NCBI RefSeq assembly: GCF_030818545.1
Contig: NZ_JAUTAH010000001.1
Span: forward strand, 563,001 to 627,000
Length of the DNA stretch: 64,000 nt
Reading direction: 5' to 3'
From: Brevundimonas sp. SORGH_AS_0993
GTDB taxonomy: Bacteria; Pseudomonadota; Alphaproteobacteria; Caulobacterales; Caulobacteraceae
Positions 28,164 to 37,020 of this stretch are shown piece after piece. Each line of letters opens with the position of its first letter. The stretch's first letter is position 1. The notes under the pieces were generated by a model. The model saw only the letters and a program-made list of their open reading frames with translations. It searched no databases and was not told the origin of the DNA. Position numbers and translations under genes: made by a program.

Positions 28164-30540
28164 ATGACGTCACATTTCAAGCGTTTGAGTATCACAAGTC
28201 TGCTGGTCGGCACGGCCATGACGGGATGGGCAGGAGCGGCCTTGGCCCAGACCGCCGTCGTCGATTCCACGGCCGATCAGGTCGCGCGGAAATCTTCAGT
28301 CGATCAACTGGATGAGATCGTGGTGATCGGATCGGGCCAAACCCGTTCGGTCTCGACGCTTACGCCGGCGAACCTGGAGACCCTGCCGCCGGGAACCAGC
28401 GTCCAGAAGGCGCTGAACTTCCTGCCTGGCGTCAGCGCCCAGTCGATCGACGCCCTGGGGGTGAACGAGCAGTCGCTGACCCTGCAGGTGCGCGGGTTCA
28501 ACACGACCCACCTGGGCTATACGCTGGACGGCGTGCCGTTGGGCGACGGCGCCTATAACAACTACAACGGCCTGACCATCAGCCGCGCGCTGATCTCCGA
28601 GAACCTGGGCCGCGCCGACCTGGCGACCGGCATCGCCGGTCTGGCCATTCCGTCGACCAGCAATCTGGGCGGCGCCCTGATTTACACTTCGCGCAATCCC
28701 AGCCGTTCGTTCGGCCTGGCGGCCAGCCAGGGCTTCGGCAGCGAGGCGTCCAGGCGCAGCTTCCTGCGGGTGGACACGGGCGAGCATGACGGCTTCTCGG
28801 CCTATGTGTCCGGCCAGTACAGCGAACAGGACCTGTTCGTGAACCAGGGCGACTACAAGACCTCCTGGGGCCGGCAGTTCAACGGCAAGGCCATGTACCG
28901 CTTCGACCGCGGCGCCGTCACCGCCTTCGCCGATCTGTCGCGCACCAATCAGGCGGACGACGCCTATCTGTCCAAGGACATGCTGAACCGGCCTGGGCTG
29001 GGACTGGGCCGGCTATGCGCCCGACTGGCAGTCGTATCTGGGCGTCGCATATTGCGGCGTGAGCAATCCGACGGCGACGGCCAACTGCGTCGCGGCGCCC
29101 TCGCCCCAGAAGAATTCGGACGTGACCTTCACCAATGGTCAGATCCTGCGCAACGACGACCTCTATTATCTGGCGGGCGAATACGATCTGACTGACGACC
29201 TGAAGGTCGAGGCCAAGGTCTATCGCCACACGAACAAGGGCGCGGGCAACAACTTCATCACCGGCTGGTCCACCCAGGGCACGACGACCACGGCCGACGA
29301 CGTGCCGGTGCAGATCCGCGACACCCGCTACACCATCGACCGCTCGGGCGTGGTGGGCGGATTGAGCTGGACCTTCGGGCCGCATCACGTCCAGGCCGGG
29401 TTCTGGTTCGATGAGAACACCTCCAGCGCGGCGCGCTACATCCGCACCGACGTCACCGGCCCCTTCAGCCTGGCGCACTATCTGGACGGCCAGCCGGCCC
29501 GCGCCCAGTGGGTCCAGGAAACGGATTGGGAGACGCGCCAGTTCTATGTTCAGGACACGCTGTCGCTGCTGAACGATGCGGTGACGGTCGATTTCGGCTT
29601 CAAGAGCACCTACGCCAAGTCGGACGCCCGGGCCGTGGACGGCGTCGCCCTGGCCCCGCCGCCCAGCTCCAGCCAGTTCGCCAGCGGCAGTCTGACGGCC
29701 AAGGACAACTTCCTGCCGGAAATCGGCGTCCACTGGCAGGTCGCCGAGGGTCATGAACTGTACGCCAGCTACGCCGAGAACATGGCCATGTTCCAGGGCG
29801 GCTTCAAACTGGGGCCGCAATCGGTGTCGCAGACGATCTGGGACCTGCAAGGCCAGTATCTGAAGCCCGAGACGTCCAAGAGCTTCGACGCCGGCTATCG
29901 CTACATCAGCGGCCCGCTTCAGGTGGCCCTGGCGGCCTACCGGGTCAAGTTCGACGACCGCCTGCTGCAGTACAATCCGTGCCCGACCAACCAGCAGCAG
30001 AACCCCGGCTGCGGCAACTCCTTCCACAACGCCGGCAGCGTGACCAGCACGGGCGTCGAACTGGGCGTGCTGTGGAAGCCGACCCCCTGGTTCAACTGGT
30101 ACAACTCGGCCTCGTACAGCAAGACGACCTATGACGACGATCTGAACTGGTGCACCACGACCTGCGTGGTCAAGGCGACGGCCGGCAAGCAGCAGGTCGA
30201 TACGCCCAGGGAAATGCTGTCCAGCGTGGTGACGGTGAACTGGCACGGCTTCTCGGGCTCGCTGATGGGCAAATACACGGGCGAGCGCTTCTACACCTAT
30301 ACCAACGACCAGGGCTTCGGCGGCTATACGACCTTCGATCTGGGCCTCAACTATGACCTGAGCGAAGTCGGCGCGACCGGGGTGAAGTTCGCGGTGAACG
30401 TCACTAATCTGACCAACAAACGCTATGCCTCCAACTTCGACGGCAGCGTCTTCGCGCCGGACGATGCGACGGGCAGCGTCGTGGTGTTCCACGCCTCGGC
30501 GCCCCGTCAGATATTCGCGACGCTGAGCTACGCCTTCTGA
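28164..30540 (+). pseudogene. TonB-dependent receptor without STN domain, split by a frameshift near 28990
   Basis: The first part (from ATG 28164) has a signal peptide, a TonB-box-like DQLDEIVVIGSGQ, a plug (LNFLPGVSAQSIDALGVNEQ, FNTTHLGYTLDGVPLGDG) and early strands to SKDMLNR. Near 28989-28992 the frame changes and continues as DWAGYAPDWQSYLGVAYCGV through the rest of the barrel to the terminal ATLSYAF at 30540. The change equals one inserted or two deleted bases in a short G/C stretch (CGGCCTGGG; an ancestral CGCGGCCTGGG would restore the frame). Everything else is well conserved, so this is either very recent inactivation, a slippage site, or a sequencing error. Confidence 0.8.
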
Positions 30541-30553
30541 GGCTCCGTTCAGG

Positions 30554-30597
30554 CGCTGGACGCCCTACGCGCAGCCGCGCAAAAGGGGCGTCCAGCG
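30554..30597. terminator. Bidirectional terminator hairpin between convergent genes
   Basis: A perfect 12-base stem, CGCTGGACGCCC (30554-30565) with GGGCGTCCAGCG (30586-30597), encloses a 20-base loop that itself contains a GCGC/GCGC pair. It lies 14 bases after the receptor stop and well before the end of the convergent CocE-like gene at 30770, as expected for a shared terminator. Confidence 0.75.
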
Positions 30598-30769
30598 TAA
30601 AACTGCTGTCATTTGCAGATCTGTCCAGAGGCCGTCCGGTTGGTCGGGTCCAGGCGATAAGGGCCTGACCCTGACAGCCGACGCTCAGGCGAACCTCCAT
30701 TGGGCGCGTTCGCCCTGGAGGTGACAGGGGCGACTCTACGGGTCGGGCTCGGACAGGCGATCTGCAGCC

Positions 30770-32728
30770 TTACGGCCGCGGATCGGCGGCGGTTGAAGAG
30801 GCGACGGGCAGTTCGATGAACGTCGCCGTATCGCCGTCGTGATAGACGCGCTGCGTCGCACGGCGATAATCCTCGGGTTTGGCGAACATGATGTTCGGCA
30901 CGAAGGTCTGGGGATTGCGGTCGTACAGCGGGAACCAGCTGGATTGCACCTGCACCATGATCCGGTGCCCCGGAAGGAAGGTGTGGCTGGCCGCCGGCAG
31001 GGCCCATTTGTATTCCAGCGGCCGGTTCGGCGTGATCGCCTTGGGCGTGCTGAGGCTTTCGCGATAGCGGCCGCGGAAGATGTCCATCGACACCGCCAAC
31101 TGATAGCCACCCATCTCGGGCTGAAGATAATATTCGTCCGGATAGACGTCGATCAGCTTGACGACCCAGTCGGAGTCCGTGCCGGTCGTCGAGGCGAACA
31201 AATGGACCTGCGGATTGCCCGAGATCCGCACAGGTTCGGTCAGGGGCTCCGAAACATAGGTGACGACGTCGGCGCGGTCGCTGTAGGGGCGCTGGTCGCT
31301 GGCCAGCCACGTCCGCCAGGCATCGTCGCGGACCGGACGGGGGATGTAGGGGACCGGATGGGCGGGATCGGACGTGTATTCGTCGAACGCCTTGGCCCCG
31401 CTGGCGGGCGGTTGGAAGGCCAGACCGCCGCCGGCCTGGAGATAGAGGCGGCGCGTCGGCGCGTCGGTCGGCCAGGACGTCAGGAAGCGCCATTCGTTGA
31501 CGCCGGATTCGAACAGGCTGACCGGCGCGATGTGCGCGGGCGCGCCGGTCGTCTTCAGGTGGGCGTCCAGGAAGGGCAGCAGGATATGGCGCTGGAAATA
31601 GAGCGAGGTCGAACTGTCGAACGGGACCGGGCCGATATTGGCCCCGGTGTCGCGATAGGCGCCGCCATGCATCCAGGGACCGGCGACCAGGAAGTTCATG
31701 TCATTGTTGACATCCTTTGCCTCGGTGGCGCGATAGGCGGCGATCGTGCCGTAGATATCCTCCTGGTCCCACAGGCCGTCGACCCACAGGGTCGGCACCT
31801 TCAACGGCTGTTTCGCCAGGATCTTGTCGACGGCCTGGGCCTGCCACCAGCCGTCATACGAAGGGTGACGCAGCACCTGTTTCCAGAAGCCGGTCTGGTC
31901 GACGCCCATCCGTTCCGCCAGCTCGGCGGCGGACCCGGATCGAAGCGCACAGACATAGTCGTCGTAACAGGATTTCGGCCAGGCCGGCCCGCCGGACCGC
32001 CCGCCTTCCTGGCCCAGGGAATAGTTGATCGCGCCCAGCCAGCGGAAGGCGCCGTTGTGGAACCAGTCGTCGCCCATCCAGCCGTCGACCATGGCCATCA
32101 TGGGCACGGCGGCCTTCAACGCCGGGTGGGGATTGATCAGGCTCTGGGTGACGGTGAAGCCGTCATAGGAATTGCCCATGGTGGCGACGCGGCCGTTGGT
32201 TTCCGGCACGTTGTGGACCAGCCATTCGATGGTGTCGTAGGCGTCGGTGGCGTGGTCGATCCCGGTGGTGTTGAGCGGTCCCGCGATCGGCCGGTTCATC
32301 ACATAGTCGCCCTCCGAGCCGTACTTGCCGCGCACGTCCTGCGAGACCAGGATGTAGCCGTTCTGAAGCAGGGTGGCGAAGCCTTGGCGCACCAGCATCT
32401 CCGCATGGGTGCTGTTGGCGCCGCTGGTGACTCTGCTGGCGTCGTAGGGCGTTCGATTCAGAATGATCGGCGCATCGCTCAGCCCTTTCGGGATGATGAT
32501 GACGGTGTGCAGCCGCACCCCGTCGCGCATGGGGATCATCACTTCCCGGCGAACATAGTTGTAGTCGGGCGTCGCCGGACGGAAGCTGTCGGGGATTTCG
32601 CTCTGCGACGCCGTGGCCGCCTCGGCGAGGGGCGCCGGCGTCTGCTGGGCCGAGGCGGTCGTGCTGGCTGTAATGACAGCAGCCATGACGAGGCCGTTCA
32701 TGACGGCCGGAATTTTAAAAAGCGACAA
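30770..32728 (-). CDS. Exported CocE/NonD or alpha-amino-acid ester hydrolase-like enzyme
   Basis: 652 residues with a Sec signal peptide (ending around ASTTASAQQ). The alpha/beta-hydrolase part has VMIPMRDGVRLHTVIIIPKG, the nucleophile elbow MGNSYDGF, then GLWDQEDIYG, and a histidine in GPWMHGGAYRDTG. The C-terminal jelly-roll (X-Pro dipeptidyl-peptidase type) carries VHLFASTTGTDSDWVVKLID and PLEYKWALPAASH. The WDQED acidic cluster beside the catalytic Asp is the mark of alpha-amino-acid ester hydrolases, which act on amino-acid esters and beta-lactam side chains. Catalysis in the periplasm is likely; the natural substrate is unknown. Start 32728 or ATG 32701. Confidence 0.88.
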   Translation of the reverse strand: MSLFKIPAVMNGLVMAAVITASTTASAQQTPAPLAEAATASQSEIPDSFRPATPDYNYVRREVMIPMRDGVRLHTVIIIPKGLSDAPIILNRTPYDASRVTSGANSTHAEMLVRQGFATLLQNGYILVSQDVRGKYGSEGDYVMNRPIAGPLNTTGIDHATDAYDTIEWLVHNVPETNGRVATMGNSYDGFTVTQSLINPHPALKAAVPMMAMVDGWMGDDWFHNGAFRWLGAINYSLGQEGGRSGGPAWPKSCYDDYVCALRSGSAAELAERMGVDQTGFWKQVLRHPSYDGWWQAQAVDKILAKQPLKVPTLWVDGLWDQEDIYGTIAAYRATEAKDVNNDMNFLVAGPWMHGGAYRDTGANIGPVPFDSSTSLYFQRHILLPFLDAHLKTTGAPAHIAPVSLFESGVNEWRFLTSWPTDAPTRRLYLQAGGGLAFQPPASGAKAFDEYTSDPAHPVPYIPRPVRDDAWRTWLASDQRPYSDRADVVTYVSEPLTEPVRISGNPQVHLFASTTGTDSDWVVKLIDVYPDEYYLQPEMGGYQLAVSMDIFRGRYRESLSTPKAITPNRPLEYKWALPAASHTFLPGHRIMVQVQSSWFPLYDRNPQTFVPNIMFAKPEDYRRATQRVYHDGDTATFIELPVASSTAADPRP

Positions 32729-32815
32729 AGCGATCCTCCCCTGAACGTCCCGTGCGTTATCTTGTGACGTCGATGGTGCGCAAGGAAACCCGAAAAGGAC
32801 GGCGGCGCCTCATGC

Positions 32816-33295
32816 TCAGGCCGCGGTCGCTCGGCCGATCTGAAAAAAGAATCCCGCATCGCTACTGGCGTGCAGGCTGAGGACGCCGGAAACCTCGATC
32901 AGATCGGTGGTGTTCTGACGCGGGTGCAGCAACCGCACCTCGATGGCTTCCGTCGGCAGGCTGGGCGGGCAAAAGTCGCACTGGTGGTTCTTGCGCATCA
33001 GCCCGAAGTGGGTCGTGGTCCGTCCCGCCTCCAAGGGCAGCATGAAGCCCAGAATCTTCAGCGTCCTGCCCGCGAGCGAGGTGACATCCGGACGGAACGT
33101 AGCGGTGTAGGCGCCTGTGCGCCGGTCCAGCTGGATCGGCGTCGCGGCGAAGCGCGTCCACATCGGGTCCGGGCTGAGCACCTGCGTGTGGTCGGCGGGC
33201 TGACCGAAGAACTGGGCTTGGGCCGGACGACTCGCGAACACGCCGGCGCCCAAGGCGCCCATGAGGCAGGCGCGACGCGACAGGAAAAGGGACAT
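32816..33295 (-). CDS. Exported DUF3299-like protein, last gene of the ABC operon
   Basis: 159 residues. The N-terminus has a twin-arginine-like start (LSRRACLMGALGAGVFASRP then AQA). The mature part contains RTLKILGFMLPLEAGRTTTH, FGLMRKNHQCDFCPPSLPTE, AIEVRLLHP and a final IEVSGVLSLHASSDAGFFFQ. The layout 'GFMLPLE ... C-x-x-C-PP-x-x-P-x-E' matches DUF3299-type periplasmic proteins. It begins 2 bases after the ABC permease stop. The plus-strand lipoprotein at 36228 shares the same core, so the locus contains two paralogues. CDFC could bind metal; the zinc link is inference. Confidence 0.75.
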   Translation of the reverse strand: MSLFLSRRACLMGALGAGVFASRPAQAQFFGQPADHTQVLSPDPMWTRFAATPIQLDRRTGAYTATFRPDVTSLAGRTLKILGFMLPLEAGRTTTHFGLMRKNHQCDFCPPSLPTEAIEVRLLHPRQNTTDLIEVSGVLSLHASSDAGFFFQIGRATAA

Positions 33296-33297
33296 GC

Positions 33298-34527
33298 TCA
33301 GGCCCCTCCAAGAACGTTGGGAACATTGGTCCGCGCCGCTGCGACGGCGGGACCGAGACTGCCCAAAAGGCCAAGAAGGATTGACAGCCCCATCAGCACG
33401 GCGTCGGTCATGCCGATGGGGGGGATGGGCAGGGCGTAGGCGGAGGCGCTGGCGGCGATCAGATGGACGGCGACCCGCGCCGCCGCCAGGCCGAGAAGAC
33501 CGCCGACCAGGCCCAGCAGGACGCCTTCAAGCGCGGTCAGGGCGATCAGCAGCGACGGTCGGGCGCCGAGGGCGCGCAGCAGGGCCAGCTCGCGCCGCCG
33601 CGCCAGGACGGCGGCCGTCAGGGCGACCACGAATCCGACCAGCGAGAAGCCAAGCAGCGCTATGCCCAGTCGCTGGATCGCGTCGGCGCCCGCCCCGGCG
33701 ATCTGATTCAGTCGGGCGGCCTCCAGCGCGGGGGAGGCGGGTTGAAGATCGGGCGTGGCCTTGACCTGGTTCGGCAGGATAACGGCGCCGAGCGGCGAAC
33801 GATAGCGAACCAGAAGCGCGGTGATCTCCGGCCCTTTCTTGGCGTCCTCGGCCTCGTCTTGGTCCCCGTCTTGATCGACCTGGCCGGCTGCGCCCCCGTC
33901 GTGGTGATGATGGTGGGCATGCACCTCCCAGATGCTACGATAGTCGGTCAGCACTAGCCGATCGACCACGGCCCCCGTCGCCGCCAGGACTCCTACGACG
34001 CGATAGGGCGAGGCGCTGTGCTTTTCGCCGCCCTCCATCAGGCCGTGTTCGCCCACGAAGGTGTCGCCGACCTTCAACTTCAAGCGCTCGGCCGCCGTAG
34101 CGCCGAGCACCGCCTGCATCGGCTTCGACCACCAATCGCCCGCGCTCAACCGCGCTTGATAGAGGGCCGGATAGTCCAGGGTGCTGCCGACAATGCGCAG
34201 GCCGCCGACACTGTCGCCCATGGAGATCGGAATGGCCTGGCGGACCATGGGATTGGCGGCGAACCGCTGCGCCTTGGCCAAGGCGATGTTGCCAGTCGGC
34301 GCATCGACCTGGAAGACGGTCGACATCACCAGTTGCAGCGGGCTGCCCTTCGCGCCGATCACCAGATCGATCCCGCCAAGATCGCGCCGGAGCCGGTCGC
34401 CGGCGGCTTGTTCGAGCAGCAGGACCGAAGCGGTGACGGAGACGGCGATGGCCAGCACCGCCGCATAGAAGCCCCATGTGACGGGTCGACGACGGATGAA
34501 GGCGGCGAGCAGTTTGAACAGGGTCAT
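33298..34527 (-). CDS. FtsX/MacB-type ABC transporter permease with a histidine-rich loop
   Basis: 409 residues, with one N-terminal membrane helix (about 18-38), a large periplasmic domain (about 40-270) and three C-terminal helices, the FtsX/LolE topology. In the periplasmic domain residues 201-210 read EVHAHHHHHD, six histidines in seven positions except one, followed by an acidic stretch DQDGDQDEAED. Such a loop is typical of zinc or nickel binding. The permease is coupled to the ATPase by a 4-base ATGA overlap. It probably moves a lipid-anchored or metal-related substrate across the periplasm; direct zinc transport is not proven. Confidence 0.88.
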   Translation of the reverse strand: MTLFKLLAAFIRRRPVTWGFYAAVLAIAVSVTASVLLLEQAAGDRLRRDLGGIDLVIGAKGSPLQLVMSTVFQVDAPTGNIALAKAQRFAANPMVRQAIPISMGDSVGGLRIVGSTLDYPALYQARLSAGDWWSKPMQAVLGATAAERLKLKVGDTFVGEHGLMEGGEKHSASPYRVVGVLAATGAVVDRLVLTDYRSIWEVHAHHHHHDGGAAGQVDQDGDQDEAEDAKKGPEITALLVRYRSPLGAVILPNQVKATPDLQPASPALEAARLNQIAGAGADAIQRLGIALLGFSLVGFVVALTAAVLARRRELALLRALGARPSLLIALTALEGVLLGLVGGLLGLAAARVAVHLIAASASAYALPIPPIGMTDAVLMGLSILLGLLGSLGPAVAAARTNVPNVLGGA

Positions 34528-35168
34528 GCGGCCTCCGACCGACGCGCCGCCAGATGGACTTGCCGGGGAAAGGCGGACTTCAGGCGTTGATCATGGGTGG
34601 CGATGACCAGGGCCGCGCCGGCTTCATCGGCGGCGCGCCGGAGGAGACTCGCCACGGTCGCGGCGTTGTCGTCGTCCAGGCTGGCGGTCGGTTCGTCGGC
34701 CAGGATCACCGAAGGGTTCATCAACATGGCGCGGGCGATGGCGATCCGCTGGGCCTCGCCCCGGCTAAGCGTCTCGGCAGGACGTCGCAGCGCCCAGCCG
34801 AGTCCCAGTTCCTCCACCAGGGTCCTGGCGCGCTCCGGGTTCTGGGCGGCGCCTGCGGCGAAGGGGGCCAGCAAGACATTGTCCAACACGCTGAGGCCGG
34901 CCAGAAGGTGGACGTCCTGGAAGACCAGACCCAGTCGCTCGCCCCGCACGCGATCACGTCGGCCGGCCGGCAGGATGCTGAACGGACCACCATCCAGGAG
35001 GACTTCGCCGGCGATGGGCGTCAAGAGGCCGGCGAGCGTGAAAAGAAGCGTCGATTTGCCGGAGCCGGAGGGGCCGAGCAGCAACAGGCTGTCCCCGGCG
35101 TCCACCTGCAGATCGCCTGGTGTTGCGACGGCTACGCCGTTTCGACCGACCGCCAGATCGCGTGTCAT
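34524..35168 (-). CDS. ABC transporter ATP-binding protein (LolD/MacB type)
   Basis: About 214 residues with Walker A LLGPSGSGKSTLLFTLAG, the Q-loop GLVFQDVHLLAGLSVLDNVL, the signature LSRGEAQRIAIARAML, Walker B VILADEPTASLDD and switch histidine IATHDQR. The ATG at 35168 overlaps the stop of the preceding gene by 4 bases (ATGA) and is preferred to ATG 35174 or GTG 35186. It powers the permease at 33298. Signature SRGEAQ differs slightly from LSGGQ but such variants work in the LolD group. Confidence 0.9.
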   Translation of the reverse strand: MTRDLAVGRNGVAVATPGDLQVDAGDSLLLLGPSGSGKSTLLFTLAGLLTPIAGEVLLDGGPFSILPAGRRDRVRGERLGLVFQDVHLLAGLSVLDNVLLAPFAAGAAQNPERARTLVEELGLGWALRRPAETLSRGEAQRIAIARAMLMNPSVILADEPTASLDDDNAATVASLLRRAADEAGAALVIATHDQRLKSAFPRQVHLAARRSEAA

Positions 35169-35644
35169 AAGCATTGCTGAATCCACCTTCGGGCGCGGTC
35201 GGCTCCAAGAATGCCGTGATGGACGGCGCAGATTCGCCCGTCCGGCCTAAGCGCGACTGCGAGCGGCAGCCGGGGCGGGGCGCCGCCCAGGCGGGTCAAC
35301 ACCGCCGCCGGCGCTTCCGGCGATGTCCATACGGCGGCCTCGGGATAGCCGCGCGCTCGGACTGCGGCTCCCGCGGAGGCGCGATCCTCCAGCGCCAGGG
35401 CGATCAGGCGCCCGTTCCTCGTCGCCGTCCGGAGGCCAGCCAATCCGTCCAACTCGACCAGACAGGCGCCGCAATCGCTGCGCCATAGCAGAACCACAGC
35501 CGGTGCGCCGCCTAGGCTGTCGGCGCTCACCGAAAGTCCGCCGAGCGTCATGGCTTTGAATGGCTGGTTTCGCGCCGCCGCGGGCGCAGCCGACAAGGCC
35601 GCACCCAGGACAAGCGCAAGGGACCATATAGGAGGCGTCATCAT
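35165..35644 (-). CDS. Exported thioredoxin-like (TlpA-type) protein
   Basis: 159 residues with a Sec signal peptide (MMTPPIWSLALVLGAALSAA then PAAARN). The thioredoxin-fold core has PAVVLLWRSDCGACLVELDG with a CGAC redox motif and a later cis-proline-like segment RLPLAVALRPDGRI. It is the first gene of a four-gene operon (this gene, ATPase, permease, DUF3299-like protein) and starts 36 bases downstream of a palindromic operator. It may keep periplasmic cysteines (for example of the CDFC protein) reduced; that is inference. ATG 35644 and 35641 are both possible. Confidence 0.8.
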   Translation of the reverse strand: MMTPPIWSLALVLGAALSAAPAAARNQPFKAMTLGGLSVSADSLGGAPAVVLLWRSDCGACLVELDGLAGLRTATRNGRLIALALEDRASAGAAVRARGYPEAAVWTSPEAPAAVLTRLGGAPPRLPLAVALRPDGRICAVHHGILGADRARRWIQQCL

Positions 35645-35679
35645 CGATCGAGAGCAGCGAGGCTACAGAAACGTGTAAC

Positions 35680-35692
35680 GTTATATTATTAC
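35680..35692. promoter_or_regulatory. Zur-like operator 1 (in front of the ABC operon)
   Basis: GTTATATTATTAC is a 13-base palindrome with one mismatched pair, 36 bases upstream of the thioredoxin-like start. Its core ACGTTATAT is shared with operator 2 at 36138-36150. The A/T-rich GTTATA...TAAC type fits alphaproteobacterial Zur boxes. Binding by Zur is inferred from the motif and the metal-type operon; a related Fur-family protein is the alternative. Confidence 0.6.
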
Positions 35693-35737
35693 GAATTATG
35701 GCTATTCATTGACGCAAAGCCATCGGGCCGCCGCCGA

Positions 35738-36109
35738 TTAGTGGGCGTGGTTCCGCTTGCGCCAGTTGACGATATGGGCGCCGGCCAGGATCAGGCCCCC
35801 GGCGACCGTCATCGGCGTCTCGGCTTCGTGCGTCGGCAACTCGGCGGCGGCGAAAAAGAGCAGCGCCACGCCAAGCGCGCCGGCGGCGATCAGGAGCCAA
35901 TCGCGCCGCCCCGCAGTATCGGGCCGGCTCAACACATAGGCGGCCAGGGGGCCGGCCATAAAGGCGAAGACCCAGTGCACCCACGGCGCCTCGGCCCAGG
36001 CGCCTGCCAGGGGAAACAGAGAGACCAACAGCGGCAGGGCAAGACAGTGGACCATGCACAGTCCCGAAAGACTGATCCCCATCGCATCGCCGGTCCTGTG
36101 TATCGCCAT
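35738..36109 (-). CDS. MerC-domain membrane protein
   Basis: 123 residues with four hydrophobic segments. The first contains the MerC-type motif SGLCMVHCLALPLL with a cysteine-x-x-x-cysteine-like pair (C and HC) in helix 1. MerC proteins are inner-membrane mercury or divalent-metal carriers; many chromosomal copies are found next to zinc-regulated genes. Its start is 29 bases downstream of operator 2 and it is divergent from the lipoprotein at 36228. It ends in histidines (KRNHAH). A role in metal entry or sensing is likely, but the ion is not known. Confidence 0.82.
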   Translation of the reverse strand: MAIHRTGDAMGISLSGLCMVHCLALPLLVSLFPLAGAWAEAPWVHWVFAFMAGPLAAYVLSRPDTAGRRDWLLIAAGALGVALLFFAAAELPTHEAETPMTVAGGLILAGAHIVNWRKRNHAH

Positions 36110-36129
36110 GGTTTCGCCTCCCTGCTAAG

Positions 36130-36150
36130 CTATATACGTTATATAGTAAC
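36130..36150. promoter_or_regulatory. Zur-like operator 2 (MerC / lipoprotein divergent promoter)
   Basis: GTTATATAGTAAC (36138-36150) matches operator 1 over ACGTTATAT and keeps the GTTA...TAAC ends. It overlaps a perfect palindrome CTATATACGTTATATAG (36130-36146, 7-base arms, 3-base spacer). It lies between the divergent merC-like gene and the DUF3299-like lipoprotein, so one site could control both. Regulator identity is inferred. Confidence 0.6.
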
Positions 36151-36227
36151 ATTTCTTTCCGAAGCTAGGGGCCATGGTCGGAAAATCGATGAACCGGAGC
36201 GCCGTCAGAGCTGATGCGGTCCGGCCG

Positions 36228-36971
36228 ATGACACGGCTCGTCGCCGCCCTCGTCGTACTGCTGCTTTTGGCGGCGTGCGGTGATCGTGGCGCGGAAAGGT
36301 CCGCCACCCCAGACGTTTCCGCCGCGGCCTCCTCAACAAAGAGGGCGCCTCAAACCTCGGTTGCAGGAGGGGAGGGGGAGCCGACTGCGGATCAGACGAA
36401 GGCGGCGTTGGATGCTGAACCCGATGCAGACATGGAAGGCCGTCTGCAGATGACGGATCCGGCGGAGCTCGACCGGACGTGGGCGCAAACCACAAGCGGC
36501 GACCAGGGCGGCGGTCCCATGGCCTCTCAGGCCGTCGGCGGTTTCGATGACGAGGTCAAGGCCGAACGCGCCGCACAGCGTAACCTGCCTACCGCCGACG
36601 GTCCGATCTGGGCGATTCTGCGCAAGACGCGGATATCGATCGACGAGAAGTCCCAGCTCTACCACGCCTCCCATCCGGCCGAGGTTCGGGCCCTGGCGGG
36701 GCGTCGGCTCACCCTGCGCGGCTATATGTTGCCGCTGGAGGCGGACGACCGGACCGCCCACTTCCTGATCTCGCCCTACACCCCGGTCTGCTTCTTCCAT
36801 CCACCGGCCGAACCGAACGAAATCGTCGAGGTGCGCCTACGCCGACCCATCGCCGCCGGCTATCACCTGGTCGAGGTCTCGGGCGTGCTCCAACTCGCGG
36901 ACAATGGCGAAAAGGGGTTGTTCTTCGTCATGGATGCGGCAGAAGGTCGCATCGTTCAGCGCATCGAATGA
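36228..36971 (+). CDS. DUF3299-like lipoprotein
   Basis: About 247 residues from ATG 36228, which gives the lipoprotein signal MTRLVAALVVLLLLAACGD (lipobox LAAC). Upstream ATGs at 36174 and 36189 only extend it. After a low-complexity linker (about 20-130) the C-terminal domain carries RRLTLRGYMLPLEADDRTAH, FLISPYTPVCFFHPPAEPNE, IVEVRLRRP and VEVSGVLQLADNGEKGLFFV. This is the same core as the exported protein at 32816, with CFFH in place of CDFC. It is divergent from merC, shares operator 2, and is followed after 49 bases by the M1 peptidase, probably on one transcript. Confidence 0.8.
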   Translation: MTRLVAALVVLLLLAACGDRGAERSATPDVSAAASSTKRAPQTSVAGGEGEPTADQTKAALDAEPDADMEGRLQMTDPAELDRTWAQTTSGDQGGGPMASQAVGGFDDEVKAERAAQRNLPTADGPIWAILRKTRISIDEKSQLYHASHPAEVRALAGRRLTLRGYMLPLEADDRTAHFLISPYTPVCFFHPPAEPNEIVEVRLRRPIAAGYHLVEVSGVLQLADNGEKGLFFVMDAAEGRIVQRIE

Positions 36972-37020
36972 TCGCTCCGCGATGGCGGTGCGCGCCCATG
37001 CGCCTATTGTGGAGACCTTC

